Source of the DNA: Neosynechococcus sphagnicola sy1
GTDB lineage: Bacteria; Cyanobacteriota; Cyanobacteriia; Neosynechococcales; Neosynechococcaceae
Assembly: GCF_000775285.1 (NCBI RefSeq)
Contig: NZ_JJML01000006.1
Location: forward strand, 1-64,000
Length of the DNA: 64,000 bases
Direction of reading: 5' to 3'
How positions within the stretch are numbered: the stretch's first letter is position 1; each line of letters starts with the position of its first letter. The notes below the pieces were generated by a model. That model had not been told where the DNA came from, searched no databases, and saw only the letters and a list, made by a program, of their open reading frames with translations. Positions 9,421 through 19,662 of this stretch are shown piece by piece. A program made the position numbers and the translations under genes.

Positions 9421-10356
9421 ATGTCATTCAAGCAAGTACAACCCAAGCTGATTATTCACGGGGGAGCCGGAAGCTCTTTACAAGGCAAGGGAGGGGTTGA
9501 GGCCGTGCGCCAATCCCTGTTCGAGATTCTGGAAGCAGTTTATGCCCTGTTAGCGACCGGGGCGAGTGCTCAGGCTGCGGTGGTGCGGGGTTGTCAACTC
9601 CTAGAAGATAACCCCCGCTTTAATGCTGGCACAGGTTCAGTGCTGCAATCCGATGGGCAGATTCGCATGAGTGCCTCGTTAATGAATGGTGGTGCCCAGC
9701 GCTTTAGTGGGGTGATCAACACCGCGCGGGTGAAAAATCCCATCGAATTGGCTGAGTTTTTGCAGGATAGTCCCGATCGCGTGCTCTCTGATTACGGCAG
9801 TGCTGAACTCCTGCGAGAACTCCAACTCCCGATCTACAATCCCCTGACGGATTTGCGACTCCAGGAATGGCTGGCCGAACGGCAACAGAATTTCAGTCGT
9901 ACCATGGCGGGAGTAGTTGCTGAACCTGCGGGGACGGGCACGATTGGGGTGGTGGCGCTAGACAGTCAAGGTCAATTAGCTGCGGGTACCTCCACAGGGG
10001 GGAAGGGCTTTGAACGCATTGGCCGGGTAAGTGATTCGGCTATGCCTGCGGGGAACTATGCCACGGCTGAGGCGGCGGTGAGCTGTACGGGCATTGGTGA
10101 GGATATTATCGATGAATGTTTGGCCGCCCGGATTGTCGTCAGAGTCACCGATGGACTGTCCCTGGTAGCTGCCCTAGAGCGCTCCTTTCAAGAAGCCCAA
10201 CTGCGCCAACGGGATTTCGGAGCCATCGCCCTCGATGCCACAGGGGCGATCGCCTGGGGGAAAACCAGCGAGGTACTCCTAGCCGCTTATCACACGGGTG
10301 TCGGCCCCCAGGACACCTTAGAGATGGCAGCTGGGATGCAGGTAAGTTGCGGGTAA
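9421..10356 (+). CDS. iaaA: isoaspartyl peptidase / L-asparaginase (Ntn-hydrolase)
   Basis: A 311-residue plant-type asparaginase precursor that self-cleaves into alpha and beta subunits. It begins with LIIHGGAGS (residues 10-18) and contains the family motif NPRFNAGTGSVLQSDG (64-79). The autocleavage site precedes Thr174 in GTIGVVALD, the nucleophile. GTSTGG and the Arg/Asp substrate-binding segment RIGRVSDSAMPAGNYA follow. It hydrolyses isoaspartyl dipeptides and asparagine. In cyanobacteria this family is implicated in releasing amino acids after cyanophycin breakdown (beta-Asp-Arg), which is inference for this copy. Start ATG 9421. It converges on the GUN4 gene. Confidence 0.93.
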   Translation: MSFKQVQPKLIIHGGAGSSLQGKGGVEAVRQSLFEILEAVYALLATGASAQAAVVRGCQLLEDNPRFNAGTGSVLQSDGQIRMSASLMNGGAQRFSGVINTARVKNPIELAEFLQDSPDRVLSDYGSAELLRELQLPIYNPLTDLRLQEWLAERQQNFSRTMAGVVAEPAGTGTIGVVALDSQGQLAAGTSTGGKGFERIGRVSDSAMPAGNYATAEAAVSCTGIGEDIIDECLAARIVVRVTDGLSLVAALERSFQEAQLRQRDFGAIALDATGAIAWGKTSEVLLAAYHTGVGPQDTLEMAAGMQVSCG

Positions 10357-10396
10357 GATCTGTAAAATCACCGAGTTGCTGCGATCGCTGGAGCGT

Positions 10397-11048
10397 TCAA
10401 AAATCATCCAGCGCGCACCGCAACAACCGCCGAGAGAGGGATTGCCCCAATCCTTCTCGTTGGGGATAGTAGCCCTCAAACTCCGGGTTCTGCCAGAGGT
10501 TTCGAGCACTTTGGGTTCTCGTCCAAATTTCCCGCTGTACCATGAAGCCGTACTTGCGGTTGGAGTAAATTGTCCACAGCTTATTGATGAGTTTTTAAAT
10601 CCAGGCAGGGAAATTCATCAATCTGTTCAGCACTGAGAAAACCCAACCCCTGAGCCTCAGTACCCGCAATTTGTAACATCAGGCGTTGGGTCTCGCGGTC
10701 AGCTTCTTCCCAAGCTGCTTGAGCCAAGAAGGTTTTGAGCACACTGTAATCGGCTCGAGACGTGGTCAACAGCCAGTGATCGGCATCAGAGAAGAACTCT
10801 CGGTGATCATGCTCGGTGGTGCCAGAACCGTTCGGTTGATTTTGCTGTAAGCGTAGGGCATCTTCGATCAAGCTGAGTCGTGTCATTAACGCCTCTCGCC
10901 CCCGTTTCAGGTCAGAATTTTCCCGGCACAGGCAGTCGTTGGTGCGCCGAAGTAGACTCAGCTGTGTTTGCAAGTCCCGAATTTGCTCCGCTTGCTGCTG
11001 TGATGTCAGAGCATGATCAGGTAGCCCAGGATCTGGAGATGGATTCAT
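10397..11048 (-). pseudogene. GUN4-domain protein with N-terminal coiled coil, frameshifted
   Basis: The protein starts at ATG 11048 with a coiled coil (about residues 16-70) and enters a GUN4 domain: DYSVLKTFLAQAAWEEAD, ETQRLMLQIAG, IDEFPCLDLK. The frame then hits a stop near 10581. The other frame continues the domain (INKLWTIYSNRKYGFMVQREIW) to a stop at 10397-10399. Skipping one base at a five-A run (10592-10596) joins them into about 216 residues. GUN4 domains bind porphyrins and, in Gun4 itself, activate Mg-chelatase. Many cyanobacterial GUN4-domain proteins have other, unknown roles. The C-terminus is shorter than in Gun4. The single-base break is probably a sequence error. Confidence 0.78.
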
Positions 11049-11168
11049 GCTTTTGGTCGCAACTGATAAGACATCTGAGACATCCTCTAACCTTGGTTTA
11101 GCAGTGATACCAATGATTTGTCATCCCCCCTACCTAGGGGAGTTTAACTTCGCCAAAACCGAGAACGG

Positions 11169-11741
11169 ATGTTGAACACAGCTAACCAACGGTTTTTTAT
11201 TGCTTTACTGCTGCCCCCCGCCATTACAACGGTGGCTCAAGATCTCCAGCAGCAGGTTGCCCATCAGTATCGCAGTCGCGCTGCCCTGAGATCGCCCCCC
11301 CACATTACTCTGCACCCCCCCTTTGAATGGCCGCTGTCTCAGGTGGATAATTTGGTAGCCTCTATCCAGGAATTTGCCGCTATTGAGCGGCCTGTGCCCC
11401 TAGTGCTGGAGGGATTTGCTGCGTTTCCCCCCAGGGTGATCTACATTCACGTTGACCAAACCCCAGGATTACTAGCACTCCAGCAGGCACTGCAAGCACA
11501 CCTGACCGCCCAGTTGGGGATCACGGATACAGTTGCTCCTCAGCGATCCTTTATCCCCCATGTGACCATAGCCTTTCGGGATTTGACCCCCACCTATTTC
11601 CAGGTTGCCTGGGCAGAGTTTCAGCAGCGATCGCTGCGTTTTGAGTTCCTGGCTGAGGAAGTAACCTTATTGAGACACACGGGGCATTGCTGGCAGATCT
11701 ACCAAGCATTGCCACTGCTGGGCAAAGATATTAACTATTAA
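11169..11741 (+). CDS. thpR: 2'-5' RNA ligase / 2H phosphoesterase family protein
   Basis: A 190-residue protein with the two HxTx motifs that define the 2H phosphoesterase superfamily: PPHITLHPPF (about residues 43-52) and PHVTIAF (about 127-133). By family it is an RNA 2',3'-cyclic phosphodiesterase (ThpR/LigT type). The natural substrate in cyanobacteria is unknown. Start ATG 11169. It lies 76-85 bases upstream of psaK on the same strand, but spacing and the psaK leader suggest separate transcription. Confidence 0.85.
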   Translation: MLNTANQRFFIALLLPPAITTVAQDLQQQVAHQYRSRAALRSPPHITLHPPFEWPLSQVDNLVASIQEFAAIERPVPLVLEGFAAFPPRVIYIHVDQTPGLLALQQALQAHLTAQLGITDTVAPQRSFIPHVTIAFRDLTPTYFQVAWAEFQQRSLRFEFLAEEVTLLRHTGHCWQIYQALPLLGKDINY

Positions 11742-11826
11742 TGCGATATATCCTGACAGGTTGCGATTTTTGGTAAATCTTTACCTAAAGATTTTCAATC
11801 TTAAATAAATCGAAGGAGTGAATCCA

Positions 11827-12087
11827 TTGTTGACTTCAACCTTACTCGCTGTTACCCCTCCTACCCTGGAATGGACCCCCTTGGTGGGATTAGTAATGAT
11901 TCTTTGTAATATCCTGGCGATCGCCATTGCTAAGGTGTCGATTCAGCAGCCGAATGCAGAACCGGCGATGCCTTCAGCTAACCTGTTTGGTGGCTTTGGA
12001 TTACCGGCGGTGATTGGCACTACCTGTTTTGGGCATATTTTGGGTGCTGGTACTATCTTAGGCTTGTCAAGCCTCGGTGTGCTGTAG
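11827..12087 (+). CDS. psaK: photosystem I subunit PsaK (subunit X)
   Basis: A protein of about 86 residues matching PsaK: two membrane spans, LVGLVMILCNILAIAIAK and the C-terminal VIGTTCFGHILGAGTILG segment, joined by the stromal loop with NLFGGFGLPAVIG. PsaK sits at the edge of PSI near PsaA and is involved in trimer-antenna contacts and state transitions. The frame opens at GTG 11818, but a GGAG at 11814-11817 directly abuts it, leaving no spacing. The TTG codons at 11827 and 11830, 9-12 bases after GGAG, fit better, so I place the start at 11827. A strong terminator follows at 12129. Confidence 0.93.
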   Translation: MLTSTLLAVTPPTLEWTPLVGLVMILCNILAIAIAKVSIQQPNAEPAMPSANLFGGFGLPAVIGTTCFGHILGAGTILGLSSLGVL

Positions 12088-12128
12088 CACCCGAGAGGGA
12101 AGCAGCCTCACGGTTATGTAGGCAGTGT

Positions 12129-12158
12129 AAAGTCCGGGATATTGATCCCGGACTTTTT
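12129..12158. terminator. bidirectional Rho-independent terminator between psaK and mcdB
   Basis: An inverted repeat with arms AAAGTCCGGGAT (12129-12140) and ATCCCGGACTTT (12145-12156), a 4-base loop and T on the right (A on the left). It lies 41 bases after the psaK stop and 51 bases from the end of the convergent mcdB gene, so it probably ends both transcripts. Confidence 0.85.
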
Positions 12159-12209
12159 CATCAGTGGAATCCGTTGATGTTCAGACTCAATAGCCGGATG
12201 GTTGAGCAA

Positions 12210-12623
12210 TCACAACAACCACAGGGAAATACTGTCCTGTTTGGATTGACTGTCCAGGGTTTTGAGGCGCTTGAGTTCCTCGGCATGTTTTTGCTCTTGG
12301 GCTCGGAGGCGAGCAACCTGCACAATCTCCTGCATCACTTGGGGTTGCTTGACACACACAATGTAGGCGGCTTCTGCCAATTGCTCTTTGGTGATCTGTG
12401 CCTCAGAACACAGCCAACGGAGCGGGTGATCAACGGAATCGAGGGGGGCAAGTGCGGGTTGCCCAACCGCAGCCAGAGGGCTGGACGGAGCGATCGCTGG
12501 AGCGATATCCGTGGGGGTGATCGGGGCAGGCGGATCAAGATGCACGTCAACCAGCGACGCATCACGGGGGGGAACCGAGCTTCTAGTACGGTTTTTTAAC
12601 CTATCGAGTGCGTCTCCAGCCAT
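12210..12623 (-). CDS. mcdB: probable McdB, carboxysome positioning partner of McdA
   Basis: A 137-residue soluble protein directly after the ParA-like gene, overlapping it by about 28 bases. It has a charged N-terminus, a proline/alanine-rich disordered segment (about 20-60), a helical coiled-coil-like region (EIVQVARLRAQEQKHAEE) rich in Q/E/K, and a tryptophan three residues from the end (SLWLL). Known McdB proteins are small, low-complexity, with a coiled coil and an invariant C-terminal Trp, and are encoded next to McdA. McdB coats carboxysomes and stimulates McdA to release the nucleoid, spacing carboxysomes along the cell. Assignment rests on context plus these features, not on a database match. 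Confidence 0.72.
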   Translation of the reverse strand: MAGDALDRLKNRTRSSVPPRDASLVDVHLDPPAPITPTDIAPAIAPSSPLAAVGQPALAPLDSVDHPLRWLCSEAQITKEQLAEAAYIVCVKQPQVMQEIVQVARLRAQEQKHAEELKRLKTLDSQSKQDSISLWLL

Positions 12624-13382
12624 GTTGACCTCAGTAACTTCACAATTTGCTCAAAGGGATATTCTAATTGGGGATGCCCCAGGGTGGTGAGGGTGATCCC
12701 CAGATCGATGGCTTTCTTATACTGTTCCGATTCCAGAATCGAAGGTAGCAGGGGGATCGCTCCCGCTATATCTTGCATCACCTCAATACTACGGCGACTC
12801 TGATTGGTTTGAGTCCGTCCCAACCAGCGATCGCGAAAGGGTAACACCCCCAGAATCTGTCCGGTGAAGGCATCCACCGCTGTTAATTCTTGAATCAGTT
12901 CGAGGGTTCGCATCAGGGAGTTGACCCCTTTACTGGATGCCTCCGAGGGAATCACTACCACATCCGCAGCCCCCACCGCCGTCAGACTGATCTGCGATCG
13001 CTCGGGGGGGCGCATCCACAAGACAGACCTCAAACAGATCCGCCACCTCCTTCAGACGCTTTTTCAGGGTCACCGCTCCCATGCCACTGCTGGACAGAAA
13101 TTCTTGAATCCCATCCAGGGCATCATCGGAGGGGATCAACCAGATCTGCGGCTCGACTTCATAAATGCCATCTTCAACCTTGACCTGGCGCTTTAACACC
13201 TCGAGTAAGGTGGGCTGTTGCGGCTGCACTTCATAGCCCAAATAGAACGTCAGGCTCGATTGGGGGTCGGCATCCACCATCAGCACCCGATATCCCAATT
13301 GCGCCAGATATCTGCCCAGCAAGAGGGTCGTCGTCGTTTTCCCTTGTCCGCCCGACAGAGACGTGCAGGTGATGGTTAACAA
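12596..13382 (-). pseudogene. mcdA: McdA-like ParA-family ATPase, frameshifted at a C7 run
   Basis: ATG 13382 starts a P-loop ATPase with Walker A LSGGQGKTTTT (residues 9-19) and VLMVDADPQSS. It continues to VCLVDAPP, where seven C on the coding strand (13004-13010) shift the frame. With six C the protein continues ERSQISLTAVGAADVVVIPSEASSKG to a stop at 12596, about 261 residues. The signature lysine at the front of the deviant Walker A box is serine here. That substitution characterises McdA, which binds nucleoid DNA with ATP and positions carboxysomes together with McdB. The adjacent mcdB-like gene supports this. An alternative is a chromosomal or plasmid ParA of another cargo. The break is most likely a homopolymer error. 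Confidence 0.8.
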
Positions 13383-13586
13383 AGTCCTCCCCCATTAAAT
13401 TGCAGCAGCAGTAACTCCAAGGTTTTCCCAGGTCTTGTACAACGGTTATGGCTCAGTGTAGAGGCAAACCCCAAGGGGGACAGGAGCCCTTGATCAATCT
13501 TAAAGTAGACAATAGGAGCAGTAAAAATTTCTGCACCCTCCGATTTGGCAATTTCTGTCTTTTTCCTTGGTCATGATCCATTCCCC

Positions 13587-14126
13587 ATGAATTCCGACGA
13601 CGCTGCTGAAGATTTACGACGGGTACAAACGCAATACCAGGCAGGGAAAGCCACCTTTGAGCGCGGAGATTACCGGCAATCGGTTCAACATTTAGAGAAA
13701 GCCGTTGCCCTGCTCGCCCGCAACTCCCGATTGGGGGGGGAAGTTCAAATTTGGTTGGTGACGGCCTACGAAGCCACTGGGCAAAGAGCCGAAGCGATCG
13801 CCCTCTGTCGGCAGTTAACCCGTCATCCCCACTGGGAAACCCGCAAACAGAGTCGTCGCCTGCTCTATATCTTGGAAGCGCCCCAGCTGGTGCGGCGACC
13901 GGAATGGTTAACCAAAATTCCCGACCTCAGCCGACTTGCGGACAATGAAGCTCCGGCTTTCTATGCTCAAGTCCCCGCCAAAAAACGCCCGACTAAACCT
14001 CAGCGTCCCCCGATGTTGCCGGAGCCGGTGGATCTGAGTCAGGTCAACACCCAGGATAATCAGTTCCTCTGGGTGGCGCTTGGCAGTGCCATGGTGATGC
14101 TGGTCGGGCTGCTGTGGCTGAGCTGA
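13587..14126 (+). CDS. TPR-containing protein with C-terminal membrane anchor
   Basis: A 179-residue protein from ATG 13587 (frame also open from TTG 13545). Residues about 10-95 form tetratricopeptide-like helices (ATFERGDYRQSVQHLEKAVAL, TAYEATGQRAEAIALCRQL). A basic/proline linker (PAKKRPTKPQRPPM) follows, then one C-terminal transmembrane helix (FLWVALGSAMVMLVGLLWL). The topology suggests a tail-anchored adaptor facing the cytoplasm. Such proteins recur in cyanobacterial genomes without a known function. It lies 92 bases upstream of the IPP isomerase gene. Confidence 0.75.
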   Translation: MNSDDAAEDLRRVQTQYQAGKATFERGDYRQSVQHLEKAVALLARNSRLGGEVQIWLVTAYEATGQRAEAIALCRQLTRHPHWETRKQSRRLLYILEAPQLVRRPEWLTKIPDLSRLADNEAPAFYAQVPAKKRPTKPQRPPMLPEPVDLSQVNTQDNQFLWVALGSAMVMLVGLLWLS

Positions 14127-14217
14127 ATCCACCTCCCCCGATGGCAGTCCCTGGCTCCAACCCAAAGGTCACGGGTGCTAAGGTGGAGAAGCAATTTTTC
14201 AACCTATCGATGCAACG

Positions 14218-15304
14218 GTGAAGGCGTTCAATCAGCAAGAAACGACGTCCCATGTAGGGGAGCTGGTAGAGTCCCTCGACGCTACTCAAACTCGCAAAGC
14301 CGATCACCTGCGGATTTGTCTCGGGGACACCGTCCAGTGTCGAGAGGTGACCACTGGTCTAGAGCGCTATCGGTTCACCCATTGTTGCCTGCCGGAGCTA
14401 GACTACAACGACATCCGGGTACAGACCACCTTCTTGGGCAAATCCCTCGGCGCACCGCTACTGATTTCCTCCATGACGGGGGGTAACAGAACTGGCTCGG
14501 GAGATTAACTATCGTCTAGCAGCGGTAGCTCAGCGGTATCAAATTCCCATGGGGGTAGGCTCCCAGCGAGTTGCCGTGGAAAATCCTCAGTTGTCACCAA
14601 CCTTCGAGGTGCGATCGCTGGCTCCCGACATTCCCCTGTTTGCCAACCTCGGGGCAGTGCAACTGAACTATCGCTATGGGTTAGAAGAGTGCCTGCGGGT
14701 CGTGGATCTGCTGGCAGCCGATGCCCTGATTTTGCACTTGAATCCCCTTCAGGAGTGTGTACAAACCCAAGGAGATACCAATTTCCGTGGGTTGTTGGCG
14801 ACCATTGCCACCCTCTGCCAAAAATTACCCGTACCTGTGATTGTTAAAGAGGTCGGGAATGGTATTTCCGCCTCGTTGGCGGCTCAGTTGATCGCGGCGG
14901 GTGTAGCCGCCATTGATGTCGCTGGGGCGGGGGGTACCTCTTGGGCCAAGGTTGAAAGTGAGCGGGCCACTGACCCTATCCAGCAGCGGCTGGGAATTAC
15001 CTTCGCCGATTGGGGTCTACCAACCGCTGAGTGCATTACCACGATTCGGGCGATCTCCTCAGAAATTCCCCTGATCGCCTCCGGTGGGCTGCGGAATGGG
15101 CTGGACGCAGCCAAGACCATCGCCCTGGGTGCAGATTTAGCAGGCTTGGCCTGGCCCTTTCTCAGAGCCGCCCATGACTCAGAAGCAGCCCTGGACACCC
15201 TGGTACAGGTATTAATTGCCGAGTTAAAGACCGTGTTGTTTTGTACAGGCAGTGCTTGCCTTGACGATCTCCGTCGCCCTGGCATTCTTCAATCCGTGCC
15301 ATAG
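14218..15304 (+). pseudogene. fni: type 2 isopentenyl-diphosphate delta-isomerase, frameshifted
   Basis: Starts at GTG 14218 with [20 protein letters not shown], then breaks. The other frame gives [64 protein letters not shown]-like and [10 protein letters not shown] segments, all from the FMN-dependent type 2 IDI family. One extra base in the stretch G6-T-A2 at 14478-14486 causes the break. Removing one A gives the family motif MTGGTEL. Restored length is about 361 residues. The enzyme interconverts IPP and DMAPP for isoprenoid (carotenoid, chlorophyll side chain) synthesis, and cyanobacteria use this type. A hairpin CTGAGGG/CCCTCAG (15317-15342) follows the gene. Confidence 0.88.
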
Positions 15305-15316
15305 GATCACCCTGCC

Positions 15317-15342
15317 CCTGAGGGATAGTCTTCGACCCTCAG
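15317..15342 (+). terminator. possible stem-loop after fni
   Basis: Arms CTGAGGG and CCCTCAG enclose an 11-base loop just after the fni stop. No T-run follows, so it is a weak terminator candidate or an mRNA 3' end stabiliser. Confidence 0.35.
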
Positions 15343-15592
15343 AGAGTTCTAAACAAAACTATGATTGGCTGGCGCGGAGGTGTTCCTGTTCCCAAGTGCG
15401 ATCGCAGGTGATTTGTACCGTTGAGAGATCGGACAGCGATCACCCTGGGGTTGCCCATCTGGGACAATTGACAGTGCTGGATTGACTCCCTCATGGGACG
15501 TAGAGATCCTTTGGGTGAAGTGTCCCCCGGAAAACGGCGATTGATCATCGCTCAGGCGATGATGAAGTATCCTGCTATTTCTCGCTGCTGGC

Positions 15593-18500
15593 ATGAGTGC
15601 TCAACCAGATCGTCCCCTGCAATTGCAAATCCACGCTGGTAGCCATCAGGCGCAACTCTTGGAGGGCTTGGCAGTCTGGCGAGATCTGGGGCTATTGCCT
15701 GAAGCTGATCTCAACTTGGCGGTGGCATTATCGGCAACCCATCCAGAATTGCTGGCAGGTCTGGCCGCCTGGGTGAAACTGGGACTGCTCTCAGAACAGC
15801 AACTGCGGCGGTTGTGTCGGGAGCACCTCACCTGTGCAGTGCCTGTGCCAGCGCTTCCGACTCCAGCGGTGGCTTTACAACCCCAACAGGAGTTTGCCCC
15901 CACCCAACCATCGGCAACGGATTTTGCCCCTGCAGCTGCGGCGACCCAACCAACGCGATCTCCTGCTTCCAACTTCTTGAGTATCCTGTTCCAGCGGTTG
16001 GGGGCAGAGCTGAGTGTGGTATGGCTGTTGCTGCTGGGGGTCTTCCTGGTGGTACTGTCCTCAGGAGTATTGGCGGCGAGTCAGTGGCAACGCTTCTCAG
16101 CACCGGGGCAATACCTGGTGCTGTTGGTCTATACCTTCGGGTTTTGGGGTGCGAGTCTTTGGGCAGGACGCCAGCAAAATTTACATTTGACGACCCAGAC
16201 GTTGCGCCTTGTAGGGCTGTTACTGATCCCCGTCAACTTTTGGGCGATCGACAGTCTGAGGGTGTGGAGTCATCCCCTGGGTTGGTTGATCAGTGCGGTT
16301 GCCGCCATCGCCCTGAGTTGGGTTTTCAACCGAGGCTTAGAGACGGTCACCAAGTCGATGCGGTGGGTGAGCATGGGCAGCAATTTTCTCCACTGGGGCT
16401 GGGGGGTGACAGGTCTGCCGATTGTCGCGGTTTATCTCGCAACCCTGGCGGCGATCGCCGTGATCCTGCATCAGGGAAGGCAGCGATCTCAGCCCCTGAT
16501 GCCCTTAGCCATTGGTATTGTCCTCTATGGCTGGGTGATCCTGCTGCTGCGAGCCATGGCGATCGCAACGACAGCCTGGAGACCTGAATTAGGGTTGGCC
16601 ATTGCCACATTAGGGTGGCTGCTGGGTTGGTTGGCCGCCCAACAACAGTCTCGGCAGCGGCAGAAGCCAGCTGGTAGTTCACTGCCCCCAGATCCTCTCT
16701 TCCTCAGTGCCAGCGGTTTTCGTTGGCTGGGGGGTCGGCTTGCTCTATCTGGGGTGGGTTCTTTGTGCTCCAGAACTGCCCTGGCAGGCGATCGCCGTCG
16801 GTGGATTGGGAATCTGGTTTTTAGCACTGGGGATCTCCCTGGTTGGCCCCTTAAGTCCCCCGAGGGATCAGCAACAACGGGGATTCCGGTTAGAACTCGC
16901 GGGGATGTTCTTCATTGGGGCCGTGATGGTGTTTCCCCTCTGGCAGGGGCTTCCCACCGCGTTGCGGCAGCAGGTGTTCACCACGCTGGCACACCTGACG
17001 TTGGCCAGCGATACCCCCGACCGCGTTGCTGAGTCTGGGCTGGTTTCCCTACCTCTTAGGAGTGCTGGGGTTTGGGGAATGGCTTCATCGCCAGCGACAA
17101 TCGGGGATGGCAAATTTCACCCAGCGACTGGCCCTGGTCATTGGTGTGATCCTCACCCTGATCAGTCTGGTAAATCCGACCCTGCGGATGGTAAACCTAG
17201 TGCTTTCGACCATCACTTTGGCAGTGGTGACTCAAACCCGCAATCGCTCTCAGCAGTCTGGACTGGTTTATCTCACCCATGCCACTGGGTTGGCAGCACT
17301 GATCAGTGTGATCCGCTGGGGATGGCCAGATCTGGGGCTGCAAACCTGGTGTGGTCTGTTGGTGTTGATCCTGCTCCTGGAGTGGGTCGGGAGTCTCGGG
17401 GGGGCAATGACTCGGCGGTGGCTGACCGCTGCCACGGCTCCCCCTAGCAGCGCAGAAACCCTGTGGCAGCGCAGTGGCTGGCACTTTGGTCTTGTCCTGG
17501 CAGTGCCAAGCTTCTATGGTCTGTTCTTTAGTCAGTTTGACCCCAATAGCGATCTCGGCGGTGGCTTACTTTGGTTTCTAGTGCCGCTGGGTTTGACCCT
17601 GGTAGGCCGCTACACCAATGTTCCAGGGCGACGGAACTTTACCCTCTGGCTCAGTCTGATGTCATTGGTGGTTGCTCAGAGTTTGACCCTATGGGTACCC
17701 GGAGAACGGCTGCTGGGGGTCGGGGTCGCTACCCTGGTGATGCTGGTCAACACCCGCTGCTTACAACGCATTGCTGCCGCGGTGGTGACGGTGGGGTTTG
17801 GCTTGAGTGTCCTCCTTCTCTTCCTCCTGGAAGCTCCCCCCCGGTTGCCCGTCCTGAAATTTACCGATTGGTTGCTCACAGGGGCGATCACTGTTACGGG
17901 GCTGTGGCTGCTCCATACCTGGTTACGCCGCCGCAGTCCGACTCAACCCCTTGCTCGCCTCTATGTTCCGGCGGTAGATGGCTGGGCGATCGCCCTCTGG
18001 GGATTGACCTGGGTCGGTCTCCTGCTCCATACAGCCTTGGCCTATACCCACCAGTTACCTGCTGCCAATACCTGTCTGGTCAGTAGCGGCTTATTGGGGG
18101 TGGCTGTGTTGCTGCGGAGTTGGCGACAACCCACTCTCTGGAGTTTGGTAGCGGCCAATGCCGCCTTTGAGCTGGTAATGGCGGCGGCCATTGTCCGATC
18201 GGAGGGTTCGATCTTAGATCTGGCGATCTCCAATATGGGGTTAGCACTGCTGCTCTGGCTGGGGGGGGAAGTCTGGCTCACCCGCCAACCCTCTAGGGAC
18301 ATTCAATCCGGGTTAAGGTTGCTGCCGCTTTTCTATGCATTGCTGGCAATGGGTCTCCGCTGGGAGCAATTCACCCCCTGGACAGGACTGATGACCCTTG
18401 GGGCTGCTGTGGTGGGTTTGGGCGTTGCTAGCAGACCCTCCCCATGGCGTGGGTTGCAGTACTGCTCCCTGTTAGGCATTACCCTTGCTTGGTACGAATT

Positions 18501-19623
18501 AGTCATCTATCGACTCCTGAAAGCATCTGGGGGAGCCTTGGCCGATGGCCTGATTGTCCTCGCAGGGGTGGCGGCATTGATTACCCTCGTCTATTGGCTG
18601 TTGGCCACTCAACGGCTACCTTGGCTACGCCTGAACTCAGGGATGCTAGCGATCTCTGCTCATTGGCATTGGGGGCTGGGGAGTGGATTGCTGGGAACCG
18701 CCATTTTGTCTTCTCTGATCCAGCGGCCTGACCTCAAAGGTCTGGGAATGGGGATTAGTGTGCTGCTGTCTGGCTATGCCCTCGGCCAAGGACGGGGTCA
18801 AATAGCAGAGTCTGGCCTGAAAACCTGGGTATATTTGGGACTGGTTGAGGGGTTGGTGACCGCCCTCTATGCCCGCCTACTCTGGCAGCAGCTCTGGATT
18901 TTTGACCCGTGGATAGCGGCGATCGCCTGTGGGGTAGGGGCACTGCTGCTCAAGCTTCCCTGGCAGGCTTGGGGGTGGCCGCAGCAGCCTTGGCGGCGCG
19001 CTGGCCTGGGCTTGCCCTTCGTGATCGTGATCATGACCAGCGGCAGCATCCACTCCATCAGTTTGTTGGTAGTTGCTGCATACTATACCTGGGTTGCCCG
19101 ACGGCTGAACAATCGGCGGTTAACTTACCTCAGCGTGCTACTGATCGATTGGTCCTGTTGGCGCTGGTTCCGAGATCTGCGGCTGCACGATCCGCTCTGG
19201 TATGTCATCCCCTTGGGATTGTCGCTGCTGTACATTGCGGAGGTTGATCCAGGGTTGCAAGCACCGGAATCTAAGGGGAAACGGCATCTGCTGCGGCTGT
19301 TCGGTATCGGCCTCATTGAGGTCATCGGGTTATTCACCCAAACCGGGTTTGGACTTATTCCCTGGGGGTTAAGCCTGGTTGCCATTGTTGCCGGACTTGC
19401 CTTGCGCGTCAGAGCCTATCTGTACGTAGGCACCGCCATATTTATGCTGCATACCCTCTATCAGTTAGTGCTGTTGATCTTCAAGTTAGCCTTCTTAAAA
19501 TGGGTGATTGGGATTTTAGTCGGGATTGCGTTTATTTGGGTGGCGGGGAGCTTTGAAACTCGCCGTGATCAGGTTGCGGGGCTGGTGAAAACCTGGTTGC
19601 ACGACTGGGATCAATGGAGCTAA
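15593..19623 (+). pseudogene. very large polytopic membrane protein (DUF2157-like), two frameshifts
   Basis: Three consecutive frames (15593 to about 16690, then to about 17010, then to 19623) join into about 1,342 residues. The N-terminal 120 residues are soluble, with a repeated helical unit (LLEGLAVWRDLGLLPEAD / LLAGLAAWVKLGLLSEQQ). About thirty hydrophobic helices follow, many Trp/Leu-rich, ending in GIAFIWVAGSFETRRDQV. The overall look matches DUF2157-type proteins of cyanobacteria, whose function is unknown. Both breaks need removal of one base and C5 runs (16684-16688 and 17013-17017) are the likely sites. It is probably intact in the organism. Confidence 0.7.
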
Positions 19624-19662
19624 TCGAGGTGTCCCTAACTGATTGGTAGCAGGAACCACTGG

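Noticed and set aside
11762-11817. HLR1 element upstream of psaK
   Set aside because: TTTACCTA resembles one half-site with a mismatch, but no second half-site follows at the right spacing.
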